A program made the translations under genes and the position numbers. Positions 1 to 4,698 of a DNA stretch of 5,842 nucleotides are shown here, piece after piece. The stretch comes from an uncultured Verrucomicrobiota bacterium. GTDB taxonomy: Bacteria > Verrucomicrobiota > Verrucomicrobiia > Opitutales > Opitutaceae. Position 1 is the stretch's first letter. The number at the start of each line of letters is the position of its first letter. The notes under the pieces were generated by a model that did not search any database, was not told where the DNA came from, and saw only the letters and a program-made list of their open reading frames with translations. The stretch covers positions 1 to 5,842 of the forward strand of contig CAIXIZ010000189.1 in NCBI GenBank assembly GCA_903919625.1, read 5' to 3'.

Positions 1-56
1 CCTGGGCCCGTTTCGTCCGCGAGGTGGCCGAACGGGAGGAAAAACGCATCCATTAA
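1..56 (+). CDS. C-terminal end of an unidentified protein (5' partial)
   Basis: One plus-strand frame runs from the window edge to a TAA at 54-56 and reads WARFVREVAEREEKRIH. The other two plus-strand frames give less protein-like reads here. The peptide is charged and looks like the end of an amphipathic helix (alternating R/E/K with W, F, V, V, I). Seventeen residues are too few to assign a family. Its stop faces the stop of the minus-strand DUF2934 gene across a 111-bp convergent spacer. The claim that this is a real gene end rests on the clean frame and the convergent layout only. Confidence 0.5.
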   Translation, partial: WARFVREVAEREEKRIH

Positions 57-96
57 CGCGTGGCGCAAAGCGAGATCAGGGTGGATCGCCTGGAAC

Positions 97-116
97 CATG
101 ACCCCGGGGTGTCATG
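97..116. terminator. Hairpin between convergent genes, possible bidirectional terminator
   Basis: A perfect 6-bp stem (CATGAC at 97-102 with GTCATG at 111-116) encloses an 8-base GC-rich interior that can add two more pairs. It lies between the stop of the plus-strand partial gene at 56 and the stop of the minus-strand DUF2934 gene at 168, where a shared terminator is expected. There is no T-run on either side, so it is not a textbook intrinsic terminator. A chance hairpin or mRNA 3'-end stabiliser is also possible. A (CAGG)3 tandem follows at 135-146. Confidence 0.3.
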
Positions 117-167
117 ATTGGTTGCAATCGGGCGCAGGCAGGCAGGCGCTCTGCGTCCGCTGCACAG

Positions 168-434
168 TCATGTGGCGAGATTTTTGATGTCGAGCGCGGC
201 GCAGGCGATGGAGGCCGCGTCTCCCGGGGGATTGAGATGATGGTGCAGGCGCGCATGGCTGCGGTGTTTCGGGATGTTGGACCGCAGGCAAGCCTCCGCC
301 TCCAACCAGTTGTCCGTGTCCCGACCGGCCAGGTTGCCGCTCTGGACGTAAAGGTGGTGGGCATAGTCGCGGATTTCATCCTCGCCCGGGTGATGGACGA
401 CGGGCGGATGTGGGCTGGCTGTTTTCTTTTTCAT
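168..434 (-). CDS. DUF2934 domain protein (small)
   Basis: This 88-aa protein starts with a lysine-rich MKKK and a His/Pro-rich lead. Residues about 17-50 then match the short DUF2934 helical motif: DEIRDYAHHLYVQSG, then GRD and WLEAEACL, the familiar 'I..RAY.LY...G...GRD..DWLEAE..L' pattern. The family's biochemical function is not known; such proteins are usually short and soluble. The remaining 38 residues contain a His/Arg-rich stretch (KHRSHARLHHHLN) that is not part of the domain. The ATG lacks a Shine-Dalgarno motif. The gene follows the phosphoesterase on the same strand after a 118-bp gap, so it may be co-transcribed or have its own promoter in the AT-rich pocket near 500-531. Confidence 0.75.
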   Translation of the reverse strand: MKKKTASPHPPVVHHPGEDEIRDYAHHLYVQSGNLAGRDTDNWLEAEACLRSNIPKHRSHARLHHHLNPPGDAASIACAALDIKNLAT

Positions 435-552
435 GGTGGGCGGGTGAAAACCGCAGGGTGATGTGCGTCAGGATAACCCGTCCTACCTGCCCTTGCTCCG
501 CAATTATTGCCACACCATGGGCATAATTTGCTTTCAGCCAACCAGCGCGTTT
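435..552. other. Intergenic spacer with AT-rich pocket and inverted repeats
   Basis: This 118-bp gap on the minus-strand transcript lies between the phosphoesterase stop and the DUF2934 start. Its centre (about 500-531) is AT-rich compared with its surroundings and carries two similar 11-mers, GCAATTATTGC (itself an inverted repeat, 500-510) and GCATAATTTGC (521-531), around CCATGG. This is the most promoter-like composition near the DUF2934 gene, but no convincing -35/-10 pair with standard spacing could be placed. A 10-bp inverted repeat (GGGTGAAAAC at 442-451, GTTTTCACCC at 549-558) brackets the spacer. Confidence 0.35.
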
Positions 553-1470
553 TCACCCTGATCCAGCACCTGGCGAAGTGAACGAAGGCGGGTCGGGCCA
601 GGGCCGGTTCTGGTCAGCCTCCGGAATGGGTGGCGGGCTCCGGAGCGATATTTCTGCCACTGTCTTGCCGGGATGAAAGGCGGCGGCGCGGAATTCAACC
701 TGCCTGACCTGGACTTGCTCCCCGATGAGATCGACCAGCAACGCACCAAGCGGGGGACAGAACGAACCGGTATTGACGATGGTGCGGCCCGCCCGCCGGG
801 ATACCGCAGGAAAATGGACATGGCCCATCACCACCACCTGGGCCTCCGGTCGCTGCGCGGCAGCCAGGCGCGCCGCCCGGCCCGGCGCGACCGCCCAGGT
901 GTGCAACATGGACAGCGCCCGGTGCGGTGGAAACAGGTCGCGCAGCAGGCGCAGGAAACGCTGCGGGGCGCCATGCAGCACGGGCAGGTTCTCACAGGGC
1001 AGACCCAGGCAGGCTTCGCGGAACATGAGCAGGCGGGTCGGGATGCGCTGCCAGTCATCCGGAGGATGTTTCTGCCGGATCCGGGCGAGATTGCCCGCAA
1101 TCCGGCCGCGCAGCCGGCTCCAGGGGGCAAGGGTGTCGAACAGGATGTCGCCATGCGTCACCCACACCCGGCCGTCGGCCAGCGACAGTTCATGCGTGGC
1201 CGAGATGTCTGGGTCGTGATTGCCCGTGAGATAGACCACCTGTGGCACTCGTGCGGCAAAATGCTCCTTTAACGCCGCAATTTCCCCCGGCACGGCGCCC
1301 GCCTGCGTGTGACAGCAGTCGCCGTTGAGCACCAGCTGGTCCACCCCGGCGAGCAGCGGGGCCAGGGCGGTGAGGGCACGGAGCCGGCTGCGCTCGTCGC
1401 CGAAGTGCAGGTCGGACAGGATGCGGATATGTGGTGCCGCCAAGTTACCACTAGGCAAGCGGCGGACCAC
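553..1470 (-). CDS. Calcineurin-like metallophosphoesterase
   Basis: This is a predicted binuclear metal-dependent phosphohydrolase of about 305 residues. From a GTG at 1470, the family motifs appear in order: SDLHFG (D20, H22), NGD (D51), GNHD (N84, H85, D86), THGD (H106) and GHVH (H217, H219). Motif II reads GDCCH where GDxxD is typical. The layout recalls LpxH/UDP-diacylglucosamine-pyrophosphatase-type and other small phosphoesterases, but no substrate can be assigned. The insert at about 110-210 is rich in Arg, Leu and aromatics. The start is uncertain. The frame stays open to 1596, but that would overlap the divergent gene at 1547. GTG 1470 leaves a 76-bp spacer, and TTG 1443 would give a compact N-terminus just before the first motif. 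The Pro-rich C-terminal tail of about 30 residues is probably unstructured. No signal peptide or membrane segment is visible. Confidence 0.85.
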   Translation of the reverse strand: MVRRLPSGNLAAPHIRILSDLHFGDERSRLRALTALAPLLAGVDQLVLNGDCCHTQAGAVPGEIAALKEHFAARVPQVVYLTGNHDPDISATHELSLADGRVWVTHGDILFDTLAPWSRLRGRIAGNLARIRQKHPPDDWQRIPTRLLMFREACLGLPCENLPVLHGAPQRFLRLLRDLFPPHRALSMLHTWAVAPGRAARLAAAQRPEAQVVVMGHVHFPAVSRRAGRTIVNTGSFCPPLGALLVDLIGEQVQVRQVEFRAAAFHPGKTVAEISLRSPPPIPEADQNRPWPDPPSFTSPGAGSG

Positions 1471-1494
1471 GTGGCGGCAATCTTTTCCGCCACG
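1470..1494. promoter_or_regulatory. 8-bp inverted repeat in the divergent spacer (possible operator or leader hairpin)
   Basis: CGTGGCGG (1470-1477) and CCGCCACG (1487-1494) are exact reverse complements separated by 9 bases. The repeat lies in the spacer between the divergent phosphoesterase and yhcH-like genes, and its left arm ends on the first base of the proposed GTG start. Position and symmetry fit an operator serving both genes, or a hairpin at the phosphoesterase mRNA start. No regulator gene is present in the window. A chance GC-rich hairpin cannot be excluded. Confidence 0.35.
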
Positions 1495-1546
1495 GCAATT
1501 CGTTTCGGCGCTTGTCAGCGACGGGCGTGGCCGGTGAAGTCGGCGC

Positions 1547-2047
1547 ATGGCCCTCTTTGGATCGCTCCCGACCTTGCGCGCACAACTCGCCGCCACCCCG
1601 GCGTTGCGGGTGGCGCTGGATTATGTCGGAGACTGTTTGCGTGAGGGATCCGAACCCCGGACGCGGCTGCTGGCCGCCACGGCCGGCCATAATGCCCGCG
1701 TCGAACTCGGCAGCGGTGTCTTTGCGCTCGAACAGGTCTATCTCACGAAACCACGCGAGGCCGGCCGCTGGGAGACCCACGTCGCGCACATTGATGTGCA
1801 GGCCATCATTGTCGGCGCCGAATTCATGGAAGTCGCCGACCGCGCGCGGCTCACCGTCAGCGAAGACCGCACCCCGGGGCAGGATGTGGTTTTTTACGCC
1901 CCGTTTGACCAGGGCAGCGTGCTGCGCTTCGGTCCGGGCAGCGTCGGAATCTATTTCCCCACCGATGCACACCTCGGCTCGCTCGCCATCGGCGGAGTGC
2001 CCGCGCTCGTGCGCAAGACGGTGGTGAAGGTTCCGGTCAGCCCGTGA
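1547..2047 (+). CDS. YhcH/YjgK/YiaL family (DUF386) cupin-like protein
   Basis: This 166-aa protein matches the family along its length. It has an N-terminal helical segment (about 1-45), then RVELGSGVFALEQVYLTKPRE, the signature WETHVAHIDVQ (E76, H78, H81, D83; family form 'E.H..YIDIQ'), then EFMEV, DVVFY and the cupin-like end GSVGIYFPTDAH (H142). Family members such as E. coli YhcH, YiaL and EbgC are about 150 residues, bind metal through conserved His/Glu, and are linked to sugar (for example sialic acid, beta-galactoside) metabolism. No sugar gene is nearby, so the substrate is unknown. A GGTGA at 1533-1537, 9 bases before the ATG, is the best ribosome-binding-like motif in the window. 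Its TGA overlaps the GTG of rlmJ, so the two are probably co-transcribed and translationally coupled. Confidence 0.9.
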   Translation: MALFGSLPTLRAQLAATPALRVALDYVGDCLREGSEPRTRLLAATAGHNARVELGSGVFALEQVYLTKPREAGRWETHVAHIDVQAIIVGAEFMEVADRARLTVSEDRTPGQDVVFYAPFDQGSVLRFGPGSVGIYFPTDAHLGSLAIGGVPALVRKTVVKVPVSP

Positions 2048-2916
2048 ATTACCGGCACCATTATCATGCGGGAAATTTTGCCGACGTGTTCAAGCACGCC
2101 GTGCTTGTGCGGCTCGCGCGGGCGTTGCAACGCAAGCCCGGCGGGCTGCTGCTGCTCGACACGCATGCGGGGCGCGGCAGCTACGATCTTACGGCGGCGG
2201 CCCAGGGCGACACCCTGGCGCGGACGCCGGAGTGGCCGGAGGGCATCGGGCGGCTGGCCACGCGCAACGATCTGCCGGAGGCGGTCGCGGACTATGTCGG
2301 TCTCGTCCGCGCTTTTGACCGGCAGCAGGGCAACGCGGAGGCCACCCCACGATTTTACCCCGGTTCCCCCCGGCTGCTGAGCGCAGTGGCCCGGACGCAG
2401 GACCGCGTCGCGCTGTGTGAGCTGCAGCCGGACGAAGGGGCGGCCTTGCGCGCGGAATTTGTGGCCGAGCGGCGGGTGACGGTGCAGGAGCTCGACGGCT
2501 ACACGGCGCTGCGGGCGTTGCTGCCGCCGCCGGAGCGGCGGGCGCTCGTGCTGATCGACCCGCCATTTGAGTCGCAGGCCGAATTTGCGCACATCGCCCA
2601 AGGCCTCGGCGAGGGCTTGCGCCGGCTGCCGGGCGGGACCTTTGCCGTCTGGTTTCCGCTGACGGAACGGGCCGGGGTGGCGGAATTTGACCGCGAAGGC
2701 GGACTGCGCCGGGCGGTGGCCCTGCCGCCGACGCTGGTGGTCCATCTCGTCGTGAATCCGGCGGCGCCCAAACTTAACGGCTGCGGGCTGCTCATCGTGA
2801 ACCCGCCGTGGCAGTTTGACCGCGAACTGCGGACACTGGCGGAATGGCTGGCGGGCGCGCTGGCGCAGTCGCCCGGCGGCGGCACAGAACAGCGCTGGCT
2901 GGTGCCGGAGACCTGA
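2044..2916 (+). CDS. rlmJ: 23S rRNA (adenine2030-N6)-methyltransferase RlmJ
   Basis: RlmJ uses S-adenosylmethionine to methylate N6 of A2030 in 23S rRNA (E. coli numbering). The protein is 290 aa, against about 280 in E. coli, and colinear with it. It shows the N-terminal YRHHYHAGNFADVFKH, the SAM-binding motif LLLDTHAGRGSYDL (D39, G43, G45), FYPGSP, CELQPDE, the catalytic LIDPPFE (D172-P-P-F, the N6-adenine methyltransferase motif), AVWFPL, the late LLIVNPPWQFDREL, and the terminal RWLVPE. The GTG start is supported because the N-terminal family motif begins immediately after it. The GTGA overlap with the upstream stop implies translational coupling. A GGTGAAGG at 2023-2030 is rather far (13 bases) for a standard Shine-Dalgarno. 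The gene looks intact. Confidence 0.96.
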   Translation: MNYRHHYHAGNFADVFKHAVLVRLARALQRKPGGLLLLDTHAGRGSYDLTAAAQGDTLARTPEWPEGIGRLATRNDLPEAVADYVGLVRAFDRQQGNAEATPRFYPGSPRLLSAVARTQDRVALCELQPDEGAALRAEFVAERRVTVQELDGYTALRALLPPPERRALVLIDPPFESQAEFAHIAQGLGEGLRRLPGGTFAVWFPLTERAGVAEFDREGGLRRAVALPPTLVVHLVVNPAAPKLNGCGLLIVNPPWQFDRELRTLAEWLAGALAQSPGGGTEQRWLVPET

Positions 2917-2976
2917 CGCCCGGGATCCTCCCAGCACGCACTTGCCGTGCCGCACTTTGCCTGCACGCTGGGCGAG

Positions 2977-3354
2977 ATGTCCGCACCCATCACCGACACC
3001 ACCACCACGCTGGCCGAACTCAAATCCCGGGTGCTCGCCTTCGCCCGCGAGCGCGACTGGGAGCAGTTTCATGCCCCGAAAAATCTCAGCATGGCGCTGG
3101 CCGCCGAAGCCGCCGAGCTGATGGAACACTTTCTGTGGGTGACTCCGGAAGGATCCCGGACCGTGGCACAGGATGCAGCCAAACGGCAGAAGATCTCGGA
3201 AGAGCTGGCCGATGTGGTGATTTATGCGCTGGAGTTTGCCAACGTGACCGGCCTCGACATAGCCGCCGCCATCGAGCAGAAGATGGCCGCCAATGCCCGG
3301 AAGTATCCGGTCGAAAAGTCCCGCGGCCGGGCGGACAAATATACTGAGCTGTAG
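2977..3354 (+). CDS. MazG-like nucleotide pyrophosphohydrolase (dCTPP1/RS21-C6 type)
   Basis: This is a predicted all-alpha NTP pyrophosphohydrolase that converts (d)NTPs to NMP and pyrophosphate, a nucleotide-pool housekeeping role. From ATG 2977 it has 125 residues, the usual size for single-domain members. Visible features are FARERDWEQFHAPKNL (22-37; the dCTPP1-type substrate-binding segment with W28, F31, H32), LAAEAAELMEHFLW (41-54; metal ligands E44 and E47), EELADVVIYALEFA (75-88; E76 and D79), KMAANARKYP (102-111) and a terminal GRADKYTEL. An in-frame GTG at 2947 would add ten residues (MPHFACTLGE) that do not look like the family, so ATG 2977 is preferred. It lies 60 bp after the rlmJ stop on the same strand, so it may be in that operon. 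dCTP preference is inferred from the subfamily only. Confidence 0.92.
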   Translation: MSAPITDTTTTLAELKSRVLAFARERDWEQFHAPKNLSMALAAEAAELMEHFLWVTPEGSRTVAQDAAKRQKISEELADVVIYALEFANVTGLDIAAAIEQKMAANARKYPVEKSRGRADKYTEL

Positions 3355-3452
3355 GAATGGACCACCCGGCGCATCTGTTCCCACCAGCCGTCAGAACAGA
3401 CGATGTCGGCCAACGGAACGAACAGGGACGACCTTAGCACAGCCCCCGATCC

Positions 3453-3477
3453 GGGCGTCGTCAAGCGACGCCCCTAC
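3453..3477 (-). repeat. REP-like element: GTAG head plus 8-bp hairpin
   Basis: Read on the minus strand, GTAG (3477-3474) is followed at once by the perfect 8-bp stem GGGCGTCG / CGACGCCC (3473-3466 with 3460-3453) and a 5-base loop, CTTGA. A GTAG-type head joined to an imperfect or perfect palindrome is the described layout of REP sequences mobilised by RAYT (Y1-type) proteins. The two palindromes at 4083-4130 have the same layout with a different stem. It lies 99 bp after the pyrophosphohydrolase stop and could also act as a transcription terminator or mRNA 3' stabiliser. Confidence 0.55.
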
Positions 3478-3487
3478 TCCAACCAAG

Positions 3488-3503
3488 CCGAAGCCAGCTT
3501 CGG
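3488..3503. repeat. Short perfect palindromic hairpin beside the REP-like element
   Basis: CCGAAGC and GCTTCGG form a 7-bp perfect stem around CA, in practice a 6-bp stem with a 4-base loop. It begins 11 bases after the GTAG end of the neighbouring REP-like unit. The two may be parts of one mobile or regulatory structure, or tandem hairpins ending the upstream transcript. No T-run follows. Confidence 0.35.
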
Positions 3504-3541
3504 AGAATCAGACCCAATAGGATTAAAATGCTTCACTGCCG

Positions 3542-3567
3542 AATTTCTTTGCCGATTGGCAATTTCT
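3542..3567. promoter_or_regulatory. Inverted repeat TTGCC-N4-GGCAA bracketed by AATTTCT direct repeats
   Basis: TTGCC (3549-3553) and GGCAA (3558-3562) form a short symmetric site, and the heptamer AATTTCT occurs on both sides (3542-3548 and 3561-3567). The segment is AT-rich compared with its surroundings and lies about 65 bp upstream of the small exported-protein gene, so it could carry that gene's promoter or a regulator site. The arms are short and chance is a real alternative. Confidence 0.2.
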
Positions 3568-3629
3568 GACCAAGCTGCGGGCCAGTCACCTTCGTGGCCC
3601 CGCGCAGCGTCCGCAACCCCGTCATTTTC

Positions 3630-3992
3630 ATGCATACCAATCGTCTCATCCTGGCCATTTCCGCCCTTGTCCTGTCCGCTGGTGCCTGCCCGTCACTCCG
3701 GGCCGATGGCGGCACCCAGAATCGTCGCGAGTACAACAGCGCCACCGGTGGCATTCTGCTGTTCGGTGAGCCGGCGGCCGGCACTAGTGGCAGCACAAGC
3801 ACCCCTCGGAACGCCGCCCCGGCCGTTCCACGCCAGCCCCCGCCGGTACTGCCCAGCGACCGCCGTGACTACAACAGCGCCACCGGTGGAATTCCGGTCA
3901 CTCTCGGCGTGCCCGCCGTTACTGGCGCGCCCAAAGCTCCGGTCGTTTCTCCCCTGCCCCCCAATCGTCACGACTTTCAGAACCAGCATTGA
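3630..3992 (+). CDS. Small predicted exported protein with internal repeats, unknown family
   Basis: From ATG 3630 this encodes 120 residues. Residues 1-25 look like a signal peptide: short polar start with R5, hydrophobic LILAISALVLSAG, and likely cleavage after LRA (25). An alternative lipoprotein reading at C20 has a poor lipobox (AGA before C). The mature part is Pro/Ala/Ser-rich and built on a repeat: NRREYNSATGGI (31-42), DRRDYNSATGGI (77-88) and a shortened NRHDF (112-116) near the C-terminus. Each full copy is followed by a GxPA segment and a proline-rich linker. The first two copies share 20 identical bases, 138 bp apart, which points to internal duplication. An in-frame GTG at 3594 would put 12 extra residues before the hydrophobic core, so it is less likely. 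It stands alone between two non-coding spacers. No known family or function is recognised; an envelope or secreted role is inferred only from the leader. Confidence 0.65.
   Translation: MHTNRLILAISALVLSAGACPSLRADGGTQNRREYNSATGGILLFGEPAAGTSGSTSTPRNAAPAVPRQPPPVLPSDRRDYNSATGGIPVTLGVPAVTGAPKAPVVSPLPPNRHDFQNQH
3732..3889 (+). repeat. Two-copy 20-bp direct repeat inside the exported-protein gene
   Basis: The bases encoding YNSATGG (3732-3751 and 3870-3889) are identical in both copies, including every third codon position. Flanking codons have diverged (for example GAG/E against GAC/D just before). The 138-bp period is a whole number of codons (46), as expected for an in-frame duplication under selection or recent exchange between copies. 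Confidence 0.85.
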
Positions 3993-4082
3993 CCGGAACA
4001 GACAGAGCCGGCCGTCAGACCAGGTTCTTCCTTAGCCCCTCCTTAAGCCAGGCGAATAAGAGGGAAACGCATCCTAACAATT

Positions 4083-4105
4083 GTAGGTCGGGGTTTATCC
4101 CCGAC
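4083..4105 (+). repeat. REP-like element, plus-oriented half of a BIME-like pair
   Basis: GTAG (4083-4086) is followed at once by the perfect 7-bp stem GTCGGGG / CCCCGAC (4087-4093 and 4099-4105) with loop TTTAT. This head-plus-palindrome layout is that described for RAYT-associated REP sequences. Its inverted partner begins two bases later. Confidence 0.8.
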
Positions 4106-4107
4106 AA

Positions 4108-4130
4108 GTCGGGCATAAAGCCCGACCTAC
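4108..4130 (-). repeat. REP-like element, minus-oriented half of a BIME-like pair
   Basis: Read on the minus strand, GTAG (4130-4127) is followed by the perfect stem GTCGGGC / GCCCGAC (4126-4120 and 4114-4108) with loop TTTAT. It is the inverted copy of the 4083-4105 unit across an AA spacer. Together they form 24-bp arms (4082-4131) that match at 22 of 24 positions. The two mismatching positions (4093/4120 and 4099/4114) pair with each other within each small hairpin, so each hairpin is perfect while the long cruciform is not. Confidence 0.8.
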
Positions 4131-4228
4131 ATGACCGATCCTATGATGCCACCCGAAAAGGAGGGAAAAACGGGCGGGAATCTCGGCTTCTCTCCTTGGT
4201 GTACAGCAGGTGACCGGCCAGAGCCAGA

Positions 4229-4675
4229 TCAGACCTTCCCGCCGTAGCTCGCATGGTCATCGAGATCGAGCAGGTCGAAAAAGGTCATGATGTCGCGACG
4301 CTCGGGCGCCGTCTTGGCCAGCACCTCGCCAAACCAGGCATGGCCTTCATGCCCGCCGGGGGCGTGACCGCTCAGCCAGTTTGACCACGCAGCGATTTCG
4401 GAAGGGCCGCGTTTGGCCCGGGCGTTTACCCAGGCGAGCATCTCCGTGTCGCTTTTGCCTGTTTTCACTTCGGCCAGCAGGGACGCATCGGAAATGCCGG
4501 TAAAGTCGAAAAAGTGCCGGTCGAGCGGACAGTTATAGTGAAAGTCGGCGTTTTTGCCGGCCAGTTCGGCGCGGGCCTTGTCGAGCAGGCGCGGCAGATG
4601 AACATAGCCGCCGAGGCGGACGCGCGGGCTGCGCGGGGGATGCTGGGTGAAATCGGGGGCGGAGAGGTTGACCAT
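4229..4675 (-). CDS. DUF5069 family protein
   Basis: This 148-aa soluble protein opens with the family signature DLTxxPPRSPRxRLGGY, here APDFTQHPPRSPRVRLGGYVHLPRLLDKARAELAGKN. It is followed by HYNCPLDRHFFDFTGI, a segment with WVNARAKRGPSEIAAWSNWL, and a C-terminal FFDLLDLDDHASYGGKV. DUF5069 has no established biochemical role; I know it mainly from Verrucomicrobiota and related bacteria. ATG 4675 is chosen because the signature begins within seven residues of it. An in-frame ATG at 4723 would add 16 Arg-rich residues and overlap the preceding gene. It lies 23 bp after the FmdB-like gene, which suggests co-transcription from rimO. No Shine-Dalgarno is visible. Confidence 0.88.
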   Translation of the reverse strand: MVNLSAPDFTQHPPRSPRVRLGGYVHLPRLLDKARAELAGKNADFHYNCPLDRHFFDFTGISDASLLAEVKTGKSDTEMLAWVNARAKRGPSEIAAWSNWLSGHAPGGHEGHAWFGEVLAKTAPERRDIMTFFDLLDLDDHASYGGKV

Positions 4676-4698
4676 AGGGATGAAAAGGAGCCTGAATC

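Larger units (their letters stand above)
3993..4228. other. Non-coding spacer between convergent genes carrying the BIME-like pair
   Basis: This 236-bp stretch lies between the stop of the exported-protein gene and the stop of the minus-strand DUF5069 gene. Apart from the palindromic pair at 4083-4130 no gene is supported. An open frame at 3989-4213 crosses the palindromes and has no recognisable protein features. Both flanking genes end here, so the region must supply their transcript ends. No separate stem followed by a T-run was found. Confidence 0.6.

Noticed and set aside
53..379. 108-codon minus-strand open frame overlapping the DUF2934 gene
   Set aside because: It overlaps the frame with a recognisable DUF2934 motif, and its Thr/Arg-rich sequence matches nothing known to me.
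673..1272. 199-codon plus-strand open frame opposite the phosphoesterase
   Set aside because: The minus strand carries all five metallophosphoesterase motifs. The plus translation is low-complexity Arg/Gln/Gly sequence.
1951..3384. 477-codon minus-strand open frame across the yhcH-like, rlmJ and pyrophosphohydrolase genes
   Set aside because: It is antisense to three genes with clear family motifs. Its translation is Arg/Gln/His/Gly-rich without any recognisable domain, as expected for a shadow frame in GC-rich DNA.
3630..3700. Lipoprotein signal at C20 of the exported protein
   Set aside because: The residues before the cysteine (AGA) give a poor lipobox without Leu/Val/Ile at -3. Signal peptidase I cleavage after LRA is at least as likely.
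3403..4035. 210-codon plus-strand open frame overlapping the exported-protein gene in another frame
   Set aside because: It runs through the hairpins at 3453-3503, is rich in Pro/Ser/Ala, and has no domain. The alternative frame has a signal peptide and a duplicated motif.
4082..4131. Possible CRISPR repeat or simple intrinsic terminator
   Set aside because: Only one inverted pair is present, with no spacer array, so it is not a CRISPR. There is no T-run after either stem, and the GTAG heads fit a REP element better, although a terminator effect is not excluded.
3989..4213. 74-codon plus-strand open frame through the palindromic pair
   Set aside because: Much of it is the REP-like repeat itself, and the rest shows no protein features.
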